This document shows positions 51,699 to 61,739 of a stretch of 64,000 bases of DNA, piece after piece; position 1 is the first letter of the stretch, and the number at the start of each line of letters is the position of its first letter. The notes beneath the pieces are model-generated. The model had not been told where the DNA came from and made no database searches. It was given only the letters and a program-made list of their open reading frames with translations. The stretch is taken from the NCBI RefSeq assembly GCF_013423485.1, contig NZ_JABFFR010000036.1, positions 1-64,000 of the forward strand, written 5' to 3'. A program made the translations under genes and the position numbers. Source of the stretch: Azospirillum oleiclasticum. Its GTDB lineage: Bacteria > Pseudomonadota > Alphaproteobacteria > Azospirillales > Azospirillaceae.

Positions 51699-53189
51699 TC
51701 AATAGGCGCTGTCGTCGCGGAGCAGGCAGACGAAGGTGCGCGCCAGGATCTCCAGGTCCAGCCAGATGGAAAAGCCGGCGATGTATTGCAGGTCGAAATC
51801 GACCCGGCGGCGCGCCTTTTCGAGCGTGTCGATCTCGCCGCGGCAGCCGCTGACCTGGGCCAGCCCGGTGATGCCCGGCCGCACGCGGTGCCGCGCGATG
51901 TAGCCGGACACCGCCTCGTGGTAGAGGGCGTTCCCCGCCTTCATCGACACCGGGTGCGCGCGCGGGCCCACCATCGACATCTCGCCGCGCAGCACGTTGA
52001 TGAGCTGCGGCAGCTCGTCCAGGCTGGACCGGCGCAGGAAACGGCCGATCCGGGTGACGCGGTCGTCGCCGCGCACCGTGCGGCGGGCGCCGGACGCGTC
52101 GCCACGGTCCACATGCATCGTACGGAACTTCCAGATTTCGAAGGGGCGGTTGTTGAAGCCGAAGCGCTGCTGCCGGAAGATCGCCGGGCCGGGACTGTCC
52201 AACCGGACCGCCAGCGCGATCAGCAGCATCAGCGGCCCGAACACCGCCAGCAGCAGGCCGACCAGCACCAGATCCTCGGCCCGCTTCACCACGGCGTTCC
52301 AGCCCTTCAGCGGGCGGTGCGCGACCTCCAGCATCAGGGTTCCGGCCATCGAGGACACCGCCGTGCCCGCGGTCTGTGTCAGCATCAGGCGCGACTGGAG
52401 CTGCGGCACCGCGCCCAGCAGGATGTGCACGTCCACCGGCAGCATGCTGACCTGATGGATGGCGGCGCGCAGCCGCTCCTCGTCCGACCAGGGCAGGGCC
52501 AGCACGATATCGGTCACGGGGTTGTCGCGCACATGCAGCCACAGGTCCTCCAGCGCGCCCAGCACCGGGTGCCCGCCGACCACGCCCGACAGCGGCCCGG
52601 CCCCTTGGGCGAACACGCCGCTGACCGACAGGTCGCCCGCACCCTGGCCGCCGACCCGCGCCAGGAAGCGCCCCGCCTCCTCCCCCGTGCCGACGACCAC
52701 CACATGGCGGCGGAAGCGTCCGGCCGCGGCCTGTTGCCGCAGCCAGCCGGTCAGCAGGACGCGGTAGGCGACGACGCTGCCGATGCTCGCCATGAACCAC
52801 AGCGCCGCCCAACCGCGCGAGTATTGCGACGAGATCTGGAGCAGGAAGCCGAACCCCACGATGATCAGCGCCGCCGTGCTGACGCTGCCCAGCAGGCGCG
52901 GCAGCTGGGCCTTCAGGCTCAGCATCGCCCGCGGCTGGTAGAGCCCGGCCCAGGAGTTGGCGGCGACGATCAGCGCCGACCCGATGACCGCGACCGCCGC
53001 GTAGCGGTGGAGCTGCGGCGCGTCGAGGATGCCTTCCAGATAAATGGCGTAGGCGGTGAGCGCCGTGGCGACCAGGATCGTGAATTCCCCGAACGCCACC
53101 AGCCCGCCCAGCAGCGGCACGCCGAGCGCCGGCACCGCCGGTCTGTGCAACGCCTCGGACGACGGCCCCTCGATGAACGCGTAGTGCAT
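51699..53189 (-). CDS. Undecaprenyl-phosphate sugar phosphotransferase (exopolysaccharide initiation)
   Basis: A 496-residue membrane enzyme of the polyprenol-phosphate hexose-1-phosphate transferase family (WcaJ/ExoY/GumD type), which loads the first sugar onto the lipid carrier. Four to five N-terminal helices (about 25-155) are followed by a Rossmann-like domain (HVVVVGTGEEAGRFLARV). The C-terminal catalytic domain begins with a re-entrant helix (VLVGLLLAVFGPLMLLIALA) and contains DSPGPAIFRQQRFG, FEIWKFRTM, SLDELPQLINVLRGEMSMVGPRAHP split by turns, and GITGLAQVSG. ATG 53189 follows GGGAAGCGGG. It diverges from a secreted glycanase gene across 840 bases. Confidence 0.92.
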   Translation of the reverse strand: MHYAFIEGPSSEALHRPAVPALGVPLLGGLVAFGEFTILVATALTAYAIYLEGILDAPQLHRYAAVAVIGSALIVAANSWAGLYQPRAMLSLKAQLPRLLGSVSTAALIIVGFGFLLQISSQYSRGWAALWFMASIGSVVAYRVLLTGWLRQQAAAGRFRRHVVVVGTGEEAGRFLARVGGQGAGDLSVSGVFAQGAGPLSGVVGGHPVLGALEDLWLHVRDNPVTDIVLALPWSDEERLRAAIHQVSMLPVDVHILLGAVPQLQSRLMLTQTAGTAVSSMAGTLMLEVAHRPLKGWNAVVKRAEDLVLVGLLLAVFGPLMLLIALAVRLDSPGPAIFRQQRFGFNNRPFEIWKFRTMHVDRGDASGARRTVRGDDRVTRIGRFLRRSSLDELPQLINVLRGEMSMVGPRAHPVSMKAGNALYHEAVSGYIARHRVRPGITGLAQVSGCRGEIDTLEKARRRVDFDLQYIAGFSIWLDLEILARTFVCLLRDDSAY

Positions 53190-53476
53190 GCCCGCTTCCC
53201 CCACACGATCGGATGACCACGCAGCCCCTCTCCCGGCGGCCGGCTGTTTCACCGCGGCCGGCGCTTCTTCATCCAAGGCTTCCAAATCATGCGACAGACG
53301 AGAGACCCCTGCGATGCCGGACACAAGCCGTGACCGATCGTCGAGGCGATTCCAATTGCCGAGCAGGACCAATAATCCCGCTCCACCACAGATCAGTCGT
53401 TATTCAAAATGCTTGGCCGGAACCGGAACGGTTCAGGATTTTGATGCGGTGCATTATGCCATGATAATAACGGCAC

Positions 53477-53494
53477 ACCACAAACGAAAATTGG
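53477..53494. promoter_or_regulatory. Repeated motif ACCACAAACGAA, copy 1
   Basis: ACCACAAACGAAAATTGG recurs as ACCACAAACGAATTGG at 53937-53952 in the same spacer, both on the plus strand and the second 81 bases before the glycanase ATG. Shared exact 12-base core suggests a protein-binding site. Confidence 0.35.
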
Positions 53495-53854
53495 AGTAAC
53501 CGTGATCTTACGGAGAATGCCGGACATCGGTATCACTCCGGTCCCGGCACGGCGTGCGCGGCGGTGACGCTCGTCATGGGCGATCCCCCGGCAGCCACCG
53601 CGTTCGGAAATGACCGAAGGCGGCGCCTGCCCGATGCGAGGTTTTCGTCAAACACAGGGCTTTGTGCTTCGAATGCTTATAGGCCGAGCAACAATCGGCG
53701 GCGAAGCACGAAAAAGGCAGCCGGATGCGCCAATGATCGACAAGGTGAGCACTTCCGACAGCCGATCCCACCCGATGGATGATCCCGCCCGCCTTCCGGA
53801 GATCGTCCGATCGGTGGAACACAGATGGAACCGCGACGGCTTTCCCCCGAATAA

Positions 53855-53868
53855 TTGATATAAATCAA
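53855..53868. promoter_or_regulatory. FNR/FixK/Anr box
   Basis: TTGATATAAATCAA matches the TTGAT-N4-ATCAA consensus perfectly. It is 165 bases upstream of the GH26-RTX glycanase start in an AT-rich context, suggesting oxygen-responsive control. Confidence 0.65.
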
Positions 53869-53936
53869 GATGTATTCCGGATAGGCCGAAAATGGTCACA
53901 AGCCGGCGGTGCCGCATCTCCTCTATATTTCGGATT

Positions 53937-53952
53937 ACCACAAACGAATTGG
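53937..53952. promoter_or_regulatory. Repeated motif ACCACAAACGAA, copy 2
   Basis: ACCACAAACGAATTGG, the second copy of the motif at 53477, lies 81 bases before the glycanase ATG and 69 bases after the FNR box. Confidence 0.35.
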
Positions 53953-54032
53953 CGCAGACGGAAACATGATCGGACATCCGTCCGGTCCCGGGTGACGCGC
54001 GCACGCAGCAAGGCAGCGAGGAGGCTCCGGCC

Positions 54033-57000
54033 ATGACGATGATTGGCGTGTACGTCGGCAATTCGCCGGCGGAAGTCGCGAAGTTCGACACGTGGCTGGG
54101 TCAGCCGGCGGATGCGGTGCATGGCTTCATCGGCCGCGCCGACTGGAAGGATTTCGTCGGCAGCGCCGATTGGGCGACGAAGCTGTGGGCCGGCATCGAC
54201 AAGCAGATGCTGTGGTCGGTGCCGCTGATCACCAACAACGCCAGCCTGTCCAGCGCCGCGACCGGCACCTACAACGAGTATTACACGCAGGTCGCCACGA
54301 TCCTGGCCGACGCGCAGCCGACCGGTGACATCATCGTCCGCACGGGGTGGGAGTTCAACGGCGGCTGGTTCCCATGGAGCGCCGTCGGCCGCGAGCAGAC
54401 CTACATCGACGCGTTCCGGCAGTTCGTGGACAGCTTCCGCTCGGTGTCCGACCGCTTCAAATTCGAGTGGACGCCCAACCACGGCGATCTCGGCATGAAC
54501 CCGGAGAAGGCGTACCCCGGCGACGACTATGTCGACATCATCGGCATGGACTTCTACTACAACACCGGCTGGGACCCGAAGGACCCGGAGGCGGCCTGGA
54601 CCAAGATGGTCACCGCGCCCTACGGCCTGCAATGGCACCAGGACTTCGCCGCCGCGCACGGCAAGGAGACGGCCTATTCCGAATGGGGCGTCATGAGCGA
54701 CGGGGCCGGCGCCTACATCCAGCACGCGTCGGACTGGTTCGCCAAATACGACGTCGCCTACCAGAGCTACTGGAACTCCTACGTCGATTACTCCGGCAAG
54801 CTCAGCGACGGGCACAACGCCGCCACCGGGGCGGAATACCGGGACGAATTCGGCGGCGCGGCGCTGAACGTGGTGGAGGGCGGGGCCGGCAACGACACGC
54901 TGACCGGCACCGACCGCAGCGAGCGGCTGGACGGCAAGGCCGGGGCCGACACGATGCGCGGCGGCACGGGCGACGACACCTACTATCTCGACAACACCGG
55001 CGACCGCGTGGTCGAGCTGGCCGGCGAGGGCAAGGACGAGGTGCGCTCGCGCCTCGCCGTCACCACCCTGGCCGACAACGTCGAAAACCTGACGCTGCTG
55101 TCGAACGGCAATCAGACCGGCATCGGCAACGCGCTGGACAACCGCATCGTCGGCGGCACCGGCAACGACACGCTGGACGGCGGGGCCGGCAGCGACTGGC
55201 TGATGGGCGGCGAGGGCAACGACAGCTTCCTCATCCGTCCCGGCACCGGGCGCGACACCATCGCCGACTTCCAGGGGGGTGCGGGGGCCGGCGACGTGGT
55301 CCGGCTGGACAGCTTCAGCATCCGCAGCTTCGACCAGGTCAAGGCGGCGATGGAGCAGTTCGGCAAGGACACCATCCTCAGCCTGCCGGGCGGCGATGTG
55401 GTGGTCTTCACCAACCGCAGCGTGTCGCAGTTCGCCGCCGACGACTTCGTCTTCACCGGCACACCCCCCGCACCGCCGCCGGCCTGGCGCCCCGCCGCCC
55501 CGGCCACCGCCCCGACCGGCACCCAGTATTCGCGCACCGGGACCGCCGGCAACGACGTGATGACCGGCGCCGATCTCAACGACTACATCAACGGCGCTGG
55601 CGGCACCGACACCATGACCGGCGGCAAGGGGCACGACATCTACGTCGTGGACCGGCCGCAGGACGTGGTGGTGGAGAAGGCCGGCGAGGGCATCGACAGC
55701 GTCGATAGCTGGTCCGGTTCCTACACCCTGCCCGACCACGTCGAGCACCTGAACCTGATCGCCGGCTATGCCCAGACCGGCACCGGCAACGAGCTCGCCA
55801 ACCGCATCAAGGGCGGATCCGGCAACGACACCATCAACGGCAAGGCCGGCAACGACTGGCTGACCGGTGGTGGCGGCAAGAACACCTTCATCGTCGAGAC
55901 CGGCTCCGGCCACGACACCGTCACCGATTTCAAGGCCGGCGAGGGCGCCGGCGACGTGGTGCGGCTGGTCAATTTCGGCATGACCACCTTCTCGCAGGTG
56001 AAATCGGCCCTCTCGCAACAGGGCGACGACACGCTGCTGACCCTGCCCGGCAATGACACCGTGCTGTTCCTGGGCCGCCGGGTGGCCGACTTCGCCGCCG
56101 ACGACTTCGCCTTCGTGAACAGCGGGCCGGTGTCGCCGCCCCCGCCCCCGCCGCCGCCGCCGCCGCCCCCGCCGGCTCCGGGCACGCCCGTGGCGAATTT
56201 CGTGGAACCGCCGGCCAGTCCCGGCCCGGTGGAGTGGTACCGCTCCGGCACCGGCAAGGCCGACGTGATCAACGGCGGCACGATGAACGACCAGATCGAC
56301 GGCGGCGGCGGTTACGACACCATGGCGGGTGGCAAGGGCCACGACACCTATGTCGTGGATCAGCCGCAGGACGTGGTGGTCGAGCTGGCCGGCGAGGGCA
56401 TCGACACGGTGCGGAGCTGGGCCAAGTTCTTCACGCTTCCCGACCATGTGGAAAACATCAACCTGATCGCCGGCACCGACCAGAACGCCACCGGCAACGC
56501 GCTCGCCAACCGGATCGAGGGCGGTTCCGGGAAGAACGTGCTGAACGGCGGGGCCGGCAAAGACTGGCTGAAGGGCGGCGGCGGAAGCGACACCTTCGTT
56601 TTCCAGGCCGGAACCGGCTACGACATCGTCGCCGACTTCCAGGCCGGGGCCGGGTTGGGCGACGTGGCGCGGCTGGAGAATCTCGGCTTCACCAGCTTCG
56701 CCCAGGTGAAAGCCGCCATGACCCAGAGCGGCGCCGACACCATCCTGACGCTGGGCTCCACGGACGGGGTGCTGTTCCGCAACGTCTCCGTCAGCCAGTT
56801 CGCGGCCGACGACTTCGCCTTCGTCAACGACGCGCCGGCCTCCTCCGCCCCGACGCCAGCCCCAGCTCCGGCGACCACCACGATCACGGTCCGCGCGGCG
56901 GCCGACAGTTGGAAGGGCGACCCGCTGTTCCGGCTGACGGTGGACGGCCAGAAGGTCGGCGCCGACACCGCGGTGTCGGTCCAGCACGGCGAGGGCTGGC

Positions 57001-57242
57001 AGGAGTTCAGCTTCCAGACCGCCGACACCGACATCGAGACGGTGTCCGTACGCTTCCTCAACGACGACTGGGGCGGCTCCGCTGCCACCGACCGCAACCT
57101 GTATGTCGATTGGATCAAGGTCGGCGGCACGGTGTACCAGGCCGAGGACGCCGCCTACGATCGCGGCCACCCCGACCTGTTGCCCGGCACCGAGAAGATC
57201 GGCCACCCCGCCGCGCTGATCTTCAATCTCGGGGCGATGTAG
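54033..57242 (+). CDS. Secreted GH26-type glycanase with RTX modules and C-terminal carbohydrate-binding module
   Basis: A 1069-residue multidomain protein without signal peptide, probably type I secreted. The N-terminal GH26-like barrel (1-285) has the acid/base Glu107 in RTGWEFNGGWF, the conserved WTPNHGD and YPGDDYVDIIGMDFYY, and the likely nucleophile Glu217 in YSEWGV. Three RTX modules follow (about 285-480, 510-695, 730-930), each with GGxGND repeats and ending DTVTDFKAG...FAADDFAFVN; linkers are Pro-rich, one with 13 consecutive prolines. Residues about 950-1069 resemble a Ca-dependent CBM60/36-type module (RFLNDDWGG, DRNLYVDWIKVGG). GH26 enzymes cleave beta-mannans; an EPS-trimming role like ExsH/PlyA is possible beside the EPS transferase gene. 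AGGAGG precedes ATG 54033. Confidence 0.88.
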   Translation: MTMIGVYVGNSPAEVAKFDTWLGQPADAVHGFIGRADWKDFVGSADWATKLWAGIDKQMLWSVPLITNNASLSSAATGTYNEYYTQVATILADAQPTGDIIVRTGWEFNGGWFPWSAVGREQTYIDAFRQFVDSFRSVSDRFKFEWTPNHGDLGMNPEKAYPGDDYVDIIGMDFYYNTGWDPKDPEAAWTKMVTAPYGLQWHQDFAAAHGKETAYSEWGVMSDGAGAYIQHASDWFAKYDVAYQSYWNSYVDYSGKLSDGHNAATGAEYRDEFGGAALNVVEGGAGNDTLTGTDRSERLDGKAGADTMRGGTGDDTYYLDNTGDRVVELAGEGKDEVRSRLAVTTLADNVENLTLLSNGNQTGIGNALDNRIVGGTGNDTLDGGAGSDWLMGGEGNDSFLIRPGTGRDTIADFQGGAGAGDVVRLDSFSIRSFDQVKAAMEQFGKDTILSLPGGDVVVFTNRSVSQFAADDFVFTGTPPAPPPAWRPAAPATAPTGTQYSRTGTAGNDVMTGADLNDYINGAGGTDTMTGGKGHDIYVVDRPQDVVVEKAGEGIDSVDSWSGSYTLPDHVEHLNLIAGYAQTGTGNELANRIKGGSGNDTINGKAGNDWLTGGGGKNTFIVETGSGHDTVTDFKAGEGAGDVVRLVNFGMTTFSQVKSALSQQGDDTLLTLPGNDTVLFLGRRVADFAADDFAFVNSGPVSPPPPPPPPPPPPPAPGTPVANFVEPPASPGPVEWYRSGTGKADVINGGTMNDQIDGGGGYDTMAGGKGHDTYVVDQPQDVVVELAGEGIDTVRSWAKFFTLPDHVENINLIAGTDQNATGNALANRIEGGSGKNVLNGGAGKDWLKGGGGSDTFVFQAGTGYDIVADFQAGAGLGDVARLENLGFTSFAQVKAAMTQSGADTILTLGSTDGVLFRNVSVSQFAADDFAFVNDAPASSAPTPAPAPATTTITVRAAADSWKGDPLFRLTVDGQKVGADTAVSVQHGEGWQEFSFQTADTDIETVSVRFLNDDWGGSAATDRNLYVDWIKVGGTVYQAEDAAYDRGHPDLLPGTEKIGHPAALIFNLGAM

Positions 57243-57263
57243 ATCCGCACAGCGTCGGCACCG

Positions 57264-57336
57264 AGTGCCCCCACCCCGACCCTCCCCCATCTTCGACGGG
57301 GGAGGTCGCCCGCGCCAGCGGGCGGGTGGGGGCCCG
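57264..57336. repeat. Nested GC-rich palindromic intergenic element
   Basis: Outer arms GTGCCCCCACCC and GGGTGGGGGCCC enclose a hairpin CCTCCCC...GGGGAGG and a second one GCCCGCGCCAGCGGGC. No T-run follows. Such compact palindromic units between convergent genes are typical dispersed intergenic repeats; here it lies between the glycanase and DUF6285 stops. Confidence 0.6.
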
Positions 57337-57347
57337 GTGCCCGGCGC

Positions 57348-57710
57348 CTACCCCAGCGCCTTCGGGTTGCTCTCCGCGGCGCGCGCGCGGGCGGTCGCCA
57401 GCAGGTGGTCGTACAGCGCGTCGCGCCGCGGGCCGGGGGCGTCGAAGGCGCCCGCCCGCAGCTCCGCCACCAGCCGGGCGTCGAGTGCGCCCGCCGTCTC
57501 CCCCGACGCATCGTAGAGCGCGCGCAACCGTGCCGCGGCTTCCTCCACCGGCTGGTCGCCGGCGGCGATCTGGCGGGCGGCGATGGCCATGGCGTTGGCG
57601 ACCATGAGCGCCTCGTAGCGGAGTTCCGGCGGCAGGGCCGGCAGGATGCGGTCGCGCAGCACGGCGCGGGCTGTCTCCAGCAGGTTCTCGGCGGTGGGTT
57701 CGTGCCGCAT
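57348..57710 (-). CDS. DUF6285 family protein (LvaB-like)
   Basis: A 120-residue helical cytosolic protein starting MRHEPTAENLLETARAVLRD and containing ALPPELRYEALMVANAMAIAARQ. This small family accompanies aminoglycoside-phosphotransferase-like and acyl-CoA dehydrogenase genes. Its ATG overlaps the stop of the phosphotransferase gene (ATGA at 57707-57712 region), so it is translationally coupled. The pairing and size resemble Pseudomonas putida LvaB, the small partner of the LvaA kinase in 4-hydroxyacid catabolism. That role is inferred from context. Confidence 0.78.
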   Translation of the reverse strand: MRHEPTAENLLETARAVLRDRILPALPPELRYEALMVANAMAIAARQIAAGDQPVEEAAARLRALYDASGETAGALDARLVAELRAGAFDAPGPRRDALYDHLLATARARAAESNPKALG

Positions 57711-58707
57711 CACCCCTCCTTCGTCATCGCCAGCAGGTCCAGCTCGAGCTCCGGCACCACATGGGCGGTCAAGGCGAGCTCCAGGCTGGTCTCCCCGCCG
57801 CGCACATGGCGGGCCGCCTGCTGGAGCGCGATGATGGCCCAGCGCATGGTCGCCATCACGATCCAGTAGGGGATCAGCGAACGGTCGACAGCCGCGCCGC
57901 CCTCCGCCTCGTAGCCGGCCAGCAGATCCTCAAGCGCACCGATGCCGCCGGCCTCCCGCTTGCGGGCGCCGAAGCGCCAGCAGGGGGCGCAGAACCAGCC
58001 GATGTCGGCCAGCGGGTCGCCCCAGCCGGCGAACTCCCAATCCAGCACCCCGGTCAGCTCGCCGTCGGCCACCATGTAGTTGCCGGTGCGGAAATCGTTG
58101 TGGCAGAGCGCCAGCGCTCCGGCCGGCGGGGCGTTGCGCTCCAGCCAGCGCAGGCCCCATTCCAGCACCGGCTGCGGCGTGCCCTGCCCGTCCAGCCAGG
58201 CCCGGAACCCCCGCACCGCGGCCAGGGCCGGCGGCCCGTCCGGCAGCGGCAGGAAGTCCAGATCCGCACGCGGCGGGCGGATGGTGTGGATGCGCGCCAT
58301 CTCCCGCCCGATGCGGCGGGCGAGTGCCGTACGGTCGGGCACCAGCGCGTCGTCCTTGACCAGCCGGTGGCCGGCGGCCACGCCGTTGACCCGCCGCATG
58401 ACGAAGAAGGGCTTGCCCAGCACGTCCCCGGCCGGCTCCAGCCACAGCGGCTCCGGCACCGTCACGCCGGCGTCGAAGGCGGCGCGGAACAGGGCGTATT
58501 CCTGCGCCCGGCCATGGCTGACCGCCACGCCGGAGGGGGAGTCCGTGCGCAGGACGTAGCGTTGCGGCCCGCCGGGCAACTCCACATCGACCGCCCAGTT
58601 CTCCTGGATCGCCCCGCCCGACAGCTTCGACAGGCCGGTGACGGTCACCCGCTCCACCCCCGCCTGTCCGGCGATCCAGGCGGCCAGATCCTCCCGCTTC
58701 TCCTCGA

Positions 58708-58711
<4 letters not shown>
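57710..58711 (-). CDS. Aminoglycoside-phosphotransferase-fold kinase (LvaA/ACAD10-11-like)
   Basis: A 333-residue protein kinase-like fold phosphotransferase. The N-lobe has SGGAIQENWAVDVEL and a RYVLRTD strand with Arg/Asp; the catalytic loop is ALCHNDFRTGNYMV (His-Asn-Asp...Asn) and the metal-binding motif is VLDWEFAGWGDPLADIGW. This subgroup, fused to acyl-CoA dehydrogenases in animal ACAD10/11, phosphorylates 4-hydroxyacyl-CoA in the lva pathway. The gene overlaps acyl-CoA dehydrogenase upstream (ATGA at 58708-58711) and the DUF6285 gene downstream. Substrate chain length is unknown. Confidence 0.85.
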
Positions 58712-59910
<1,199 letters not shown>

Positions 59911-59924
59911 GGGGCGGTCTCCCT

Positions 59925-60704
59925 CTAGAGCGTGCTGAGCAGGTGGCCGCCGTCCACGTCGAGGACGGAGCCGGTCATGTAGGCGGAGGCGTCGGAGCAC
60001 AGCAGCAGCAGCGGCCCGTCCAGGTCGGCCATGCGGCCCAACCGGCGCTGCGGGATGCGCTTGACCATGCGCTGCCCGGCCTCCCCGGCGAAGAAGTCGC
60101 GGTTCAGGTCGGTCTCGATGTAGCCGGGAGCCAGCGCGTTCACCCGGATGCCGTCGCGCGCCCATTCCAGCGCCAGCGCCTTGGTGAGCTGGATCAGCCC
60201 GGCCTTGGACGCGGCGTAGGGCGCCACCATGCCGGCGACCCGCCGGCCCAGGATCGAGGCGATGTTGACGATGCTCCCCCCACCCCCCTGCGCGCGCATG
60301 CGCCGCGCCGCCGCCTGCGCCACGGTGAAGCAGCCGGTCAGGTTGGTGTCGATGACCGACGACCATTCCTGCGGCGTCAGGTCCATGGCGGGCCGGGTCA
60401 CGGTGATGCCGGCGTTGTTCACCACGATGTCGGGCGCGCGGCCGGCCTGCGCCTCCACCTCCTCGAAGGCGGTGCGCACCGACTCCGGGTCCGTCACCTC
60501 CATCGCGATGCCGAGGCAGCGGCCACCGGCGGCGGCGACCTCCGCCGCCAGCCCGTCGAGCGCGTCGCGCCGCCGCCCGGCGGCGGCCACGGTGGCCCCG
60601 GCCGCCGCCAGCACGGTGGCGAAATGCCGCCCCAGCCCGGAGGTGGCGCCGGTGACGAGGGCGACGCGGCCGGCCAGTAGGCCCGGTGCGAAGGGGTGGG
60701 TCAT
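59925..60704 (-). CDS. SDR family oxidoreductase (LvaD-like)
   Basis: A 259-residue NAD(P)-dependent dehydrogenase, first gene of the minus-strand operon. TGATSGLG loop, NNAG, catalytic Ser in IVNIASILG and YAASKAG are intact; the C-terminus ends SVLDVDGGHLLSTL. As the leading gene beside acyl-CoA dehydrogenase and APH-like kinase it probably handles the 3- or 4-hydroxyacyl intermediate, like LvaD. ATG 60704 is 38 bases from a divergent TetR-type operator that likely controls it. Confidence 0.88.
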   Translation of the reverse strand: MTHPFAPGLLAGRVALVTGATSGLGRHFATVLAAAGATVAAAGRRRDALDGLAAEVAAAGGRCLGIAMEVTDPESVRTAFEEVEAQAGRAPDIVVNNAGITVTRPAMDLTPQEWSSVIDTNLTGCFTVAQAAARRMRAQGGGGSIVNIASILGRRVAGMVAPYAASKAGLIQLTKALALEWARDGIRVNALAPGYIETDLNRDFFAGEAGQRMVKRIPQRRLGRMADLDGPLLLLCSDASAYMTGSVLDVDGGHLLSTL

Positions 60705-60724
60705 GATGTCCGCCTCGAATTGTG

Positions 60725-60738
60725 AGCGAGCGTTCGCT
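60725..60738. promoter_or_regulatory. TetR-type operator in the divergent promoter
   Basis: AGCGAGCGTTCGCT is a near-perfect 14-base palindrome (one mismatch between arms) directly followed by TATAAT at 60738-60743, a consensus -10 for the rightward tetR transcript. Its complement reads TATAGC close by for the leftward operon. The position fits autoregulation and control of both units. Confidence 0.7.
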
Positions 60739-60776
60739 ATAATTCCATGGCGCCGGAATTCCGCAAGTGATTTCGT

Positions 60777-61619
60777 ATGCCGATGGACACGCGACCAGAG
60801 CCCCCCTCGCCAGAGGCCGAGCCATCCCCTTCCCGTCATTCCCGCGAAGGCGGGAATCCAGCCGGGCCGACACGCGACCGAAATGCCCTGGATCCCCGCC
60901 TGCGCGGGGATGACGGCACAGTGGACGTCGACACCCCCGCCTTCGCCGCCCGCCACGGGCTGACCGCGGAGGCCATCGCCGCGCGGCTGTTCGCCGCCCA
61001 CGGCGGGCGCATCCGGGTGAAGAAGCCGAAGGTCGCCGTTCCCAACCTCGCCCGGCTGCTGGCGGCGGCCCTCGACATCGCCGGGCGCAAGGGCTTCCAC
61101 TCCATGAGCATGCGCGATCTGGCCGAGGCCAGCGGGCTGAGCATGGGCGCCCTCTACACCTACATCCAGGACAAGGACACGCTGCTCGCCCTGATCCTCG
61201 ACGCGGTGACGGAGGCGGTGGAGCGGGTGCTGGCCCCGTACGAGCCGGGGGAGGAGGACCCGCGCCGCCGGCTGGCCGGGCTGATCCGCCGCCACGTGCT
61301 GCTGAGTGACGCCATGCAGCCCTGGTTCGCCTTCGCCTACATGGAGGTGAAGGCCTTCCACCGCGAGGCGCGCGACCACACCATCGCCCAGGAGCTGGCG
61401 ACCGAACACCTGTTCGCCGACGCCATCGCCGCCGGAATGCGCGCGGGCGTCTACCGCGCGGACGATCCGGTGATGGCCGCGGCGCTGGTCAAGCCGCTGC
61501 TCCAGGACTGGTACCTGAAACGCTGGAAACACCGCCGCCGCGGCACCACCCCCGACGCCTACGCCGCCACCGTGACCGCCTTCGTGGAGCGCGCGCTGGG
61601 GGTGGCGGACGGGGCTTGA
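60777..61619 (+). CDS. TetR-family regulator with repeat-derived N-terminal extension
   Basis: A 280-residue regulator of the divergent lva-like operon. The TetR HTH lies at about 90-140 (LAAALDIAGRKGFHSMSMRDL, AEASGLSMGALYTYIQDKDT) and the ligand domain follows. The first 50 residues are odd: SRHSREGGNPAG and DPRLRGDDG are the translation of a palindromic intergenic repeat (60834-60915). A TATAAT at 60738 predicts transcription start near 60750, so ATG 60777 or 60783 would include the extension; GTG 60921 would avoid it. A region DVDTPAFAARHGLTAEAIAARLF before the HTH is also atypical. An N-terminal peptide or start-mapping experiment is decisive. Confidence 0.85.
   Translation: MPMDTRPEPPSPEAEPSPSRHSREGGNPAGPTRDRNALDPRLRGDDGTVDVDTPAFAARHGLTAEAIAARLFAAHGGRIRVKKPKVAVPNLARLLAAALDIAGRKGFHSMSMRDLAEASGLSMGALYTYIQDKDTLLALILDAVTEAVERVLAPYEPGEEDPRRRLAGLIRRHVLLSDAMQPWFAFAYMEVKAFHREARDHTIAQELATEHLFADAIAAGMRAGVYRADDPVMAAALVKPLLQDWYLKRWKHRRRGTTPDAYAATVTAFVERALGVADGA
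60834..60915. repeat. Palindromic intergenic repeat embedded in the tetR coding region
   Basis: CGTCATTCCCGCG begins and CGCGGGGATGACG ends this 82-base unit. Inside are hairpins TTCCCGCGAAGGCGGGAA (60839-60856) and ATCCCCGCCTGCGCGGGGAT (60892-60911). This is the widespread bacterial repeat translating to RHSREGGNP / DPRLRGDDG, normally found between genes. Confidence 0.85.
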
Positions 61620-61739
61620 CGACCCAGCCGCGAAGGCACGGTGACAAATTCGCGCCGCCATGCTACGTTCCACTGCCGTTCTTTTTTGCGAGCGCTCCGG
61701 TGCACGCCAAAATCCCGGCACCGCTCGAATCCGGCGGAC

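Larger units (their letters stand above)
53190..54032. other. Long regulatory spacer between EPS transferase and glycanase genes
   Basis: About 840 bases without a credible gene, AT-richer than the neighbours from 53390 onward. It contains two copies of an ACCACAAACGAA(AA)TTGG motif (53477 and 53937), a perfect FNR/FixK box (53855-53868), and a TATGCCATGATAATAACG stretch near 53456 that may hold a -10 element. The open frames present have the composition of spacer. It probably carries complex regulation of both flanking genes. Confidence 0.5.

Noticed and set aside
53574-53858. Overlapping short open frames on both strands in the spacer before the glycanase gene
   Set aside because: No ribosome sites, no conserved pattern, and the region contains regulatory motifs.
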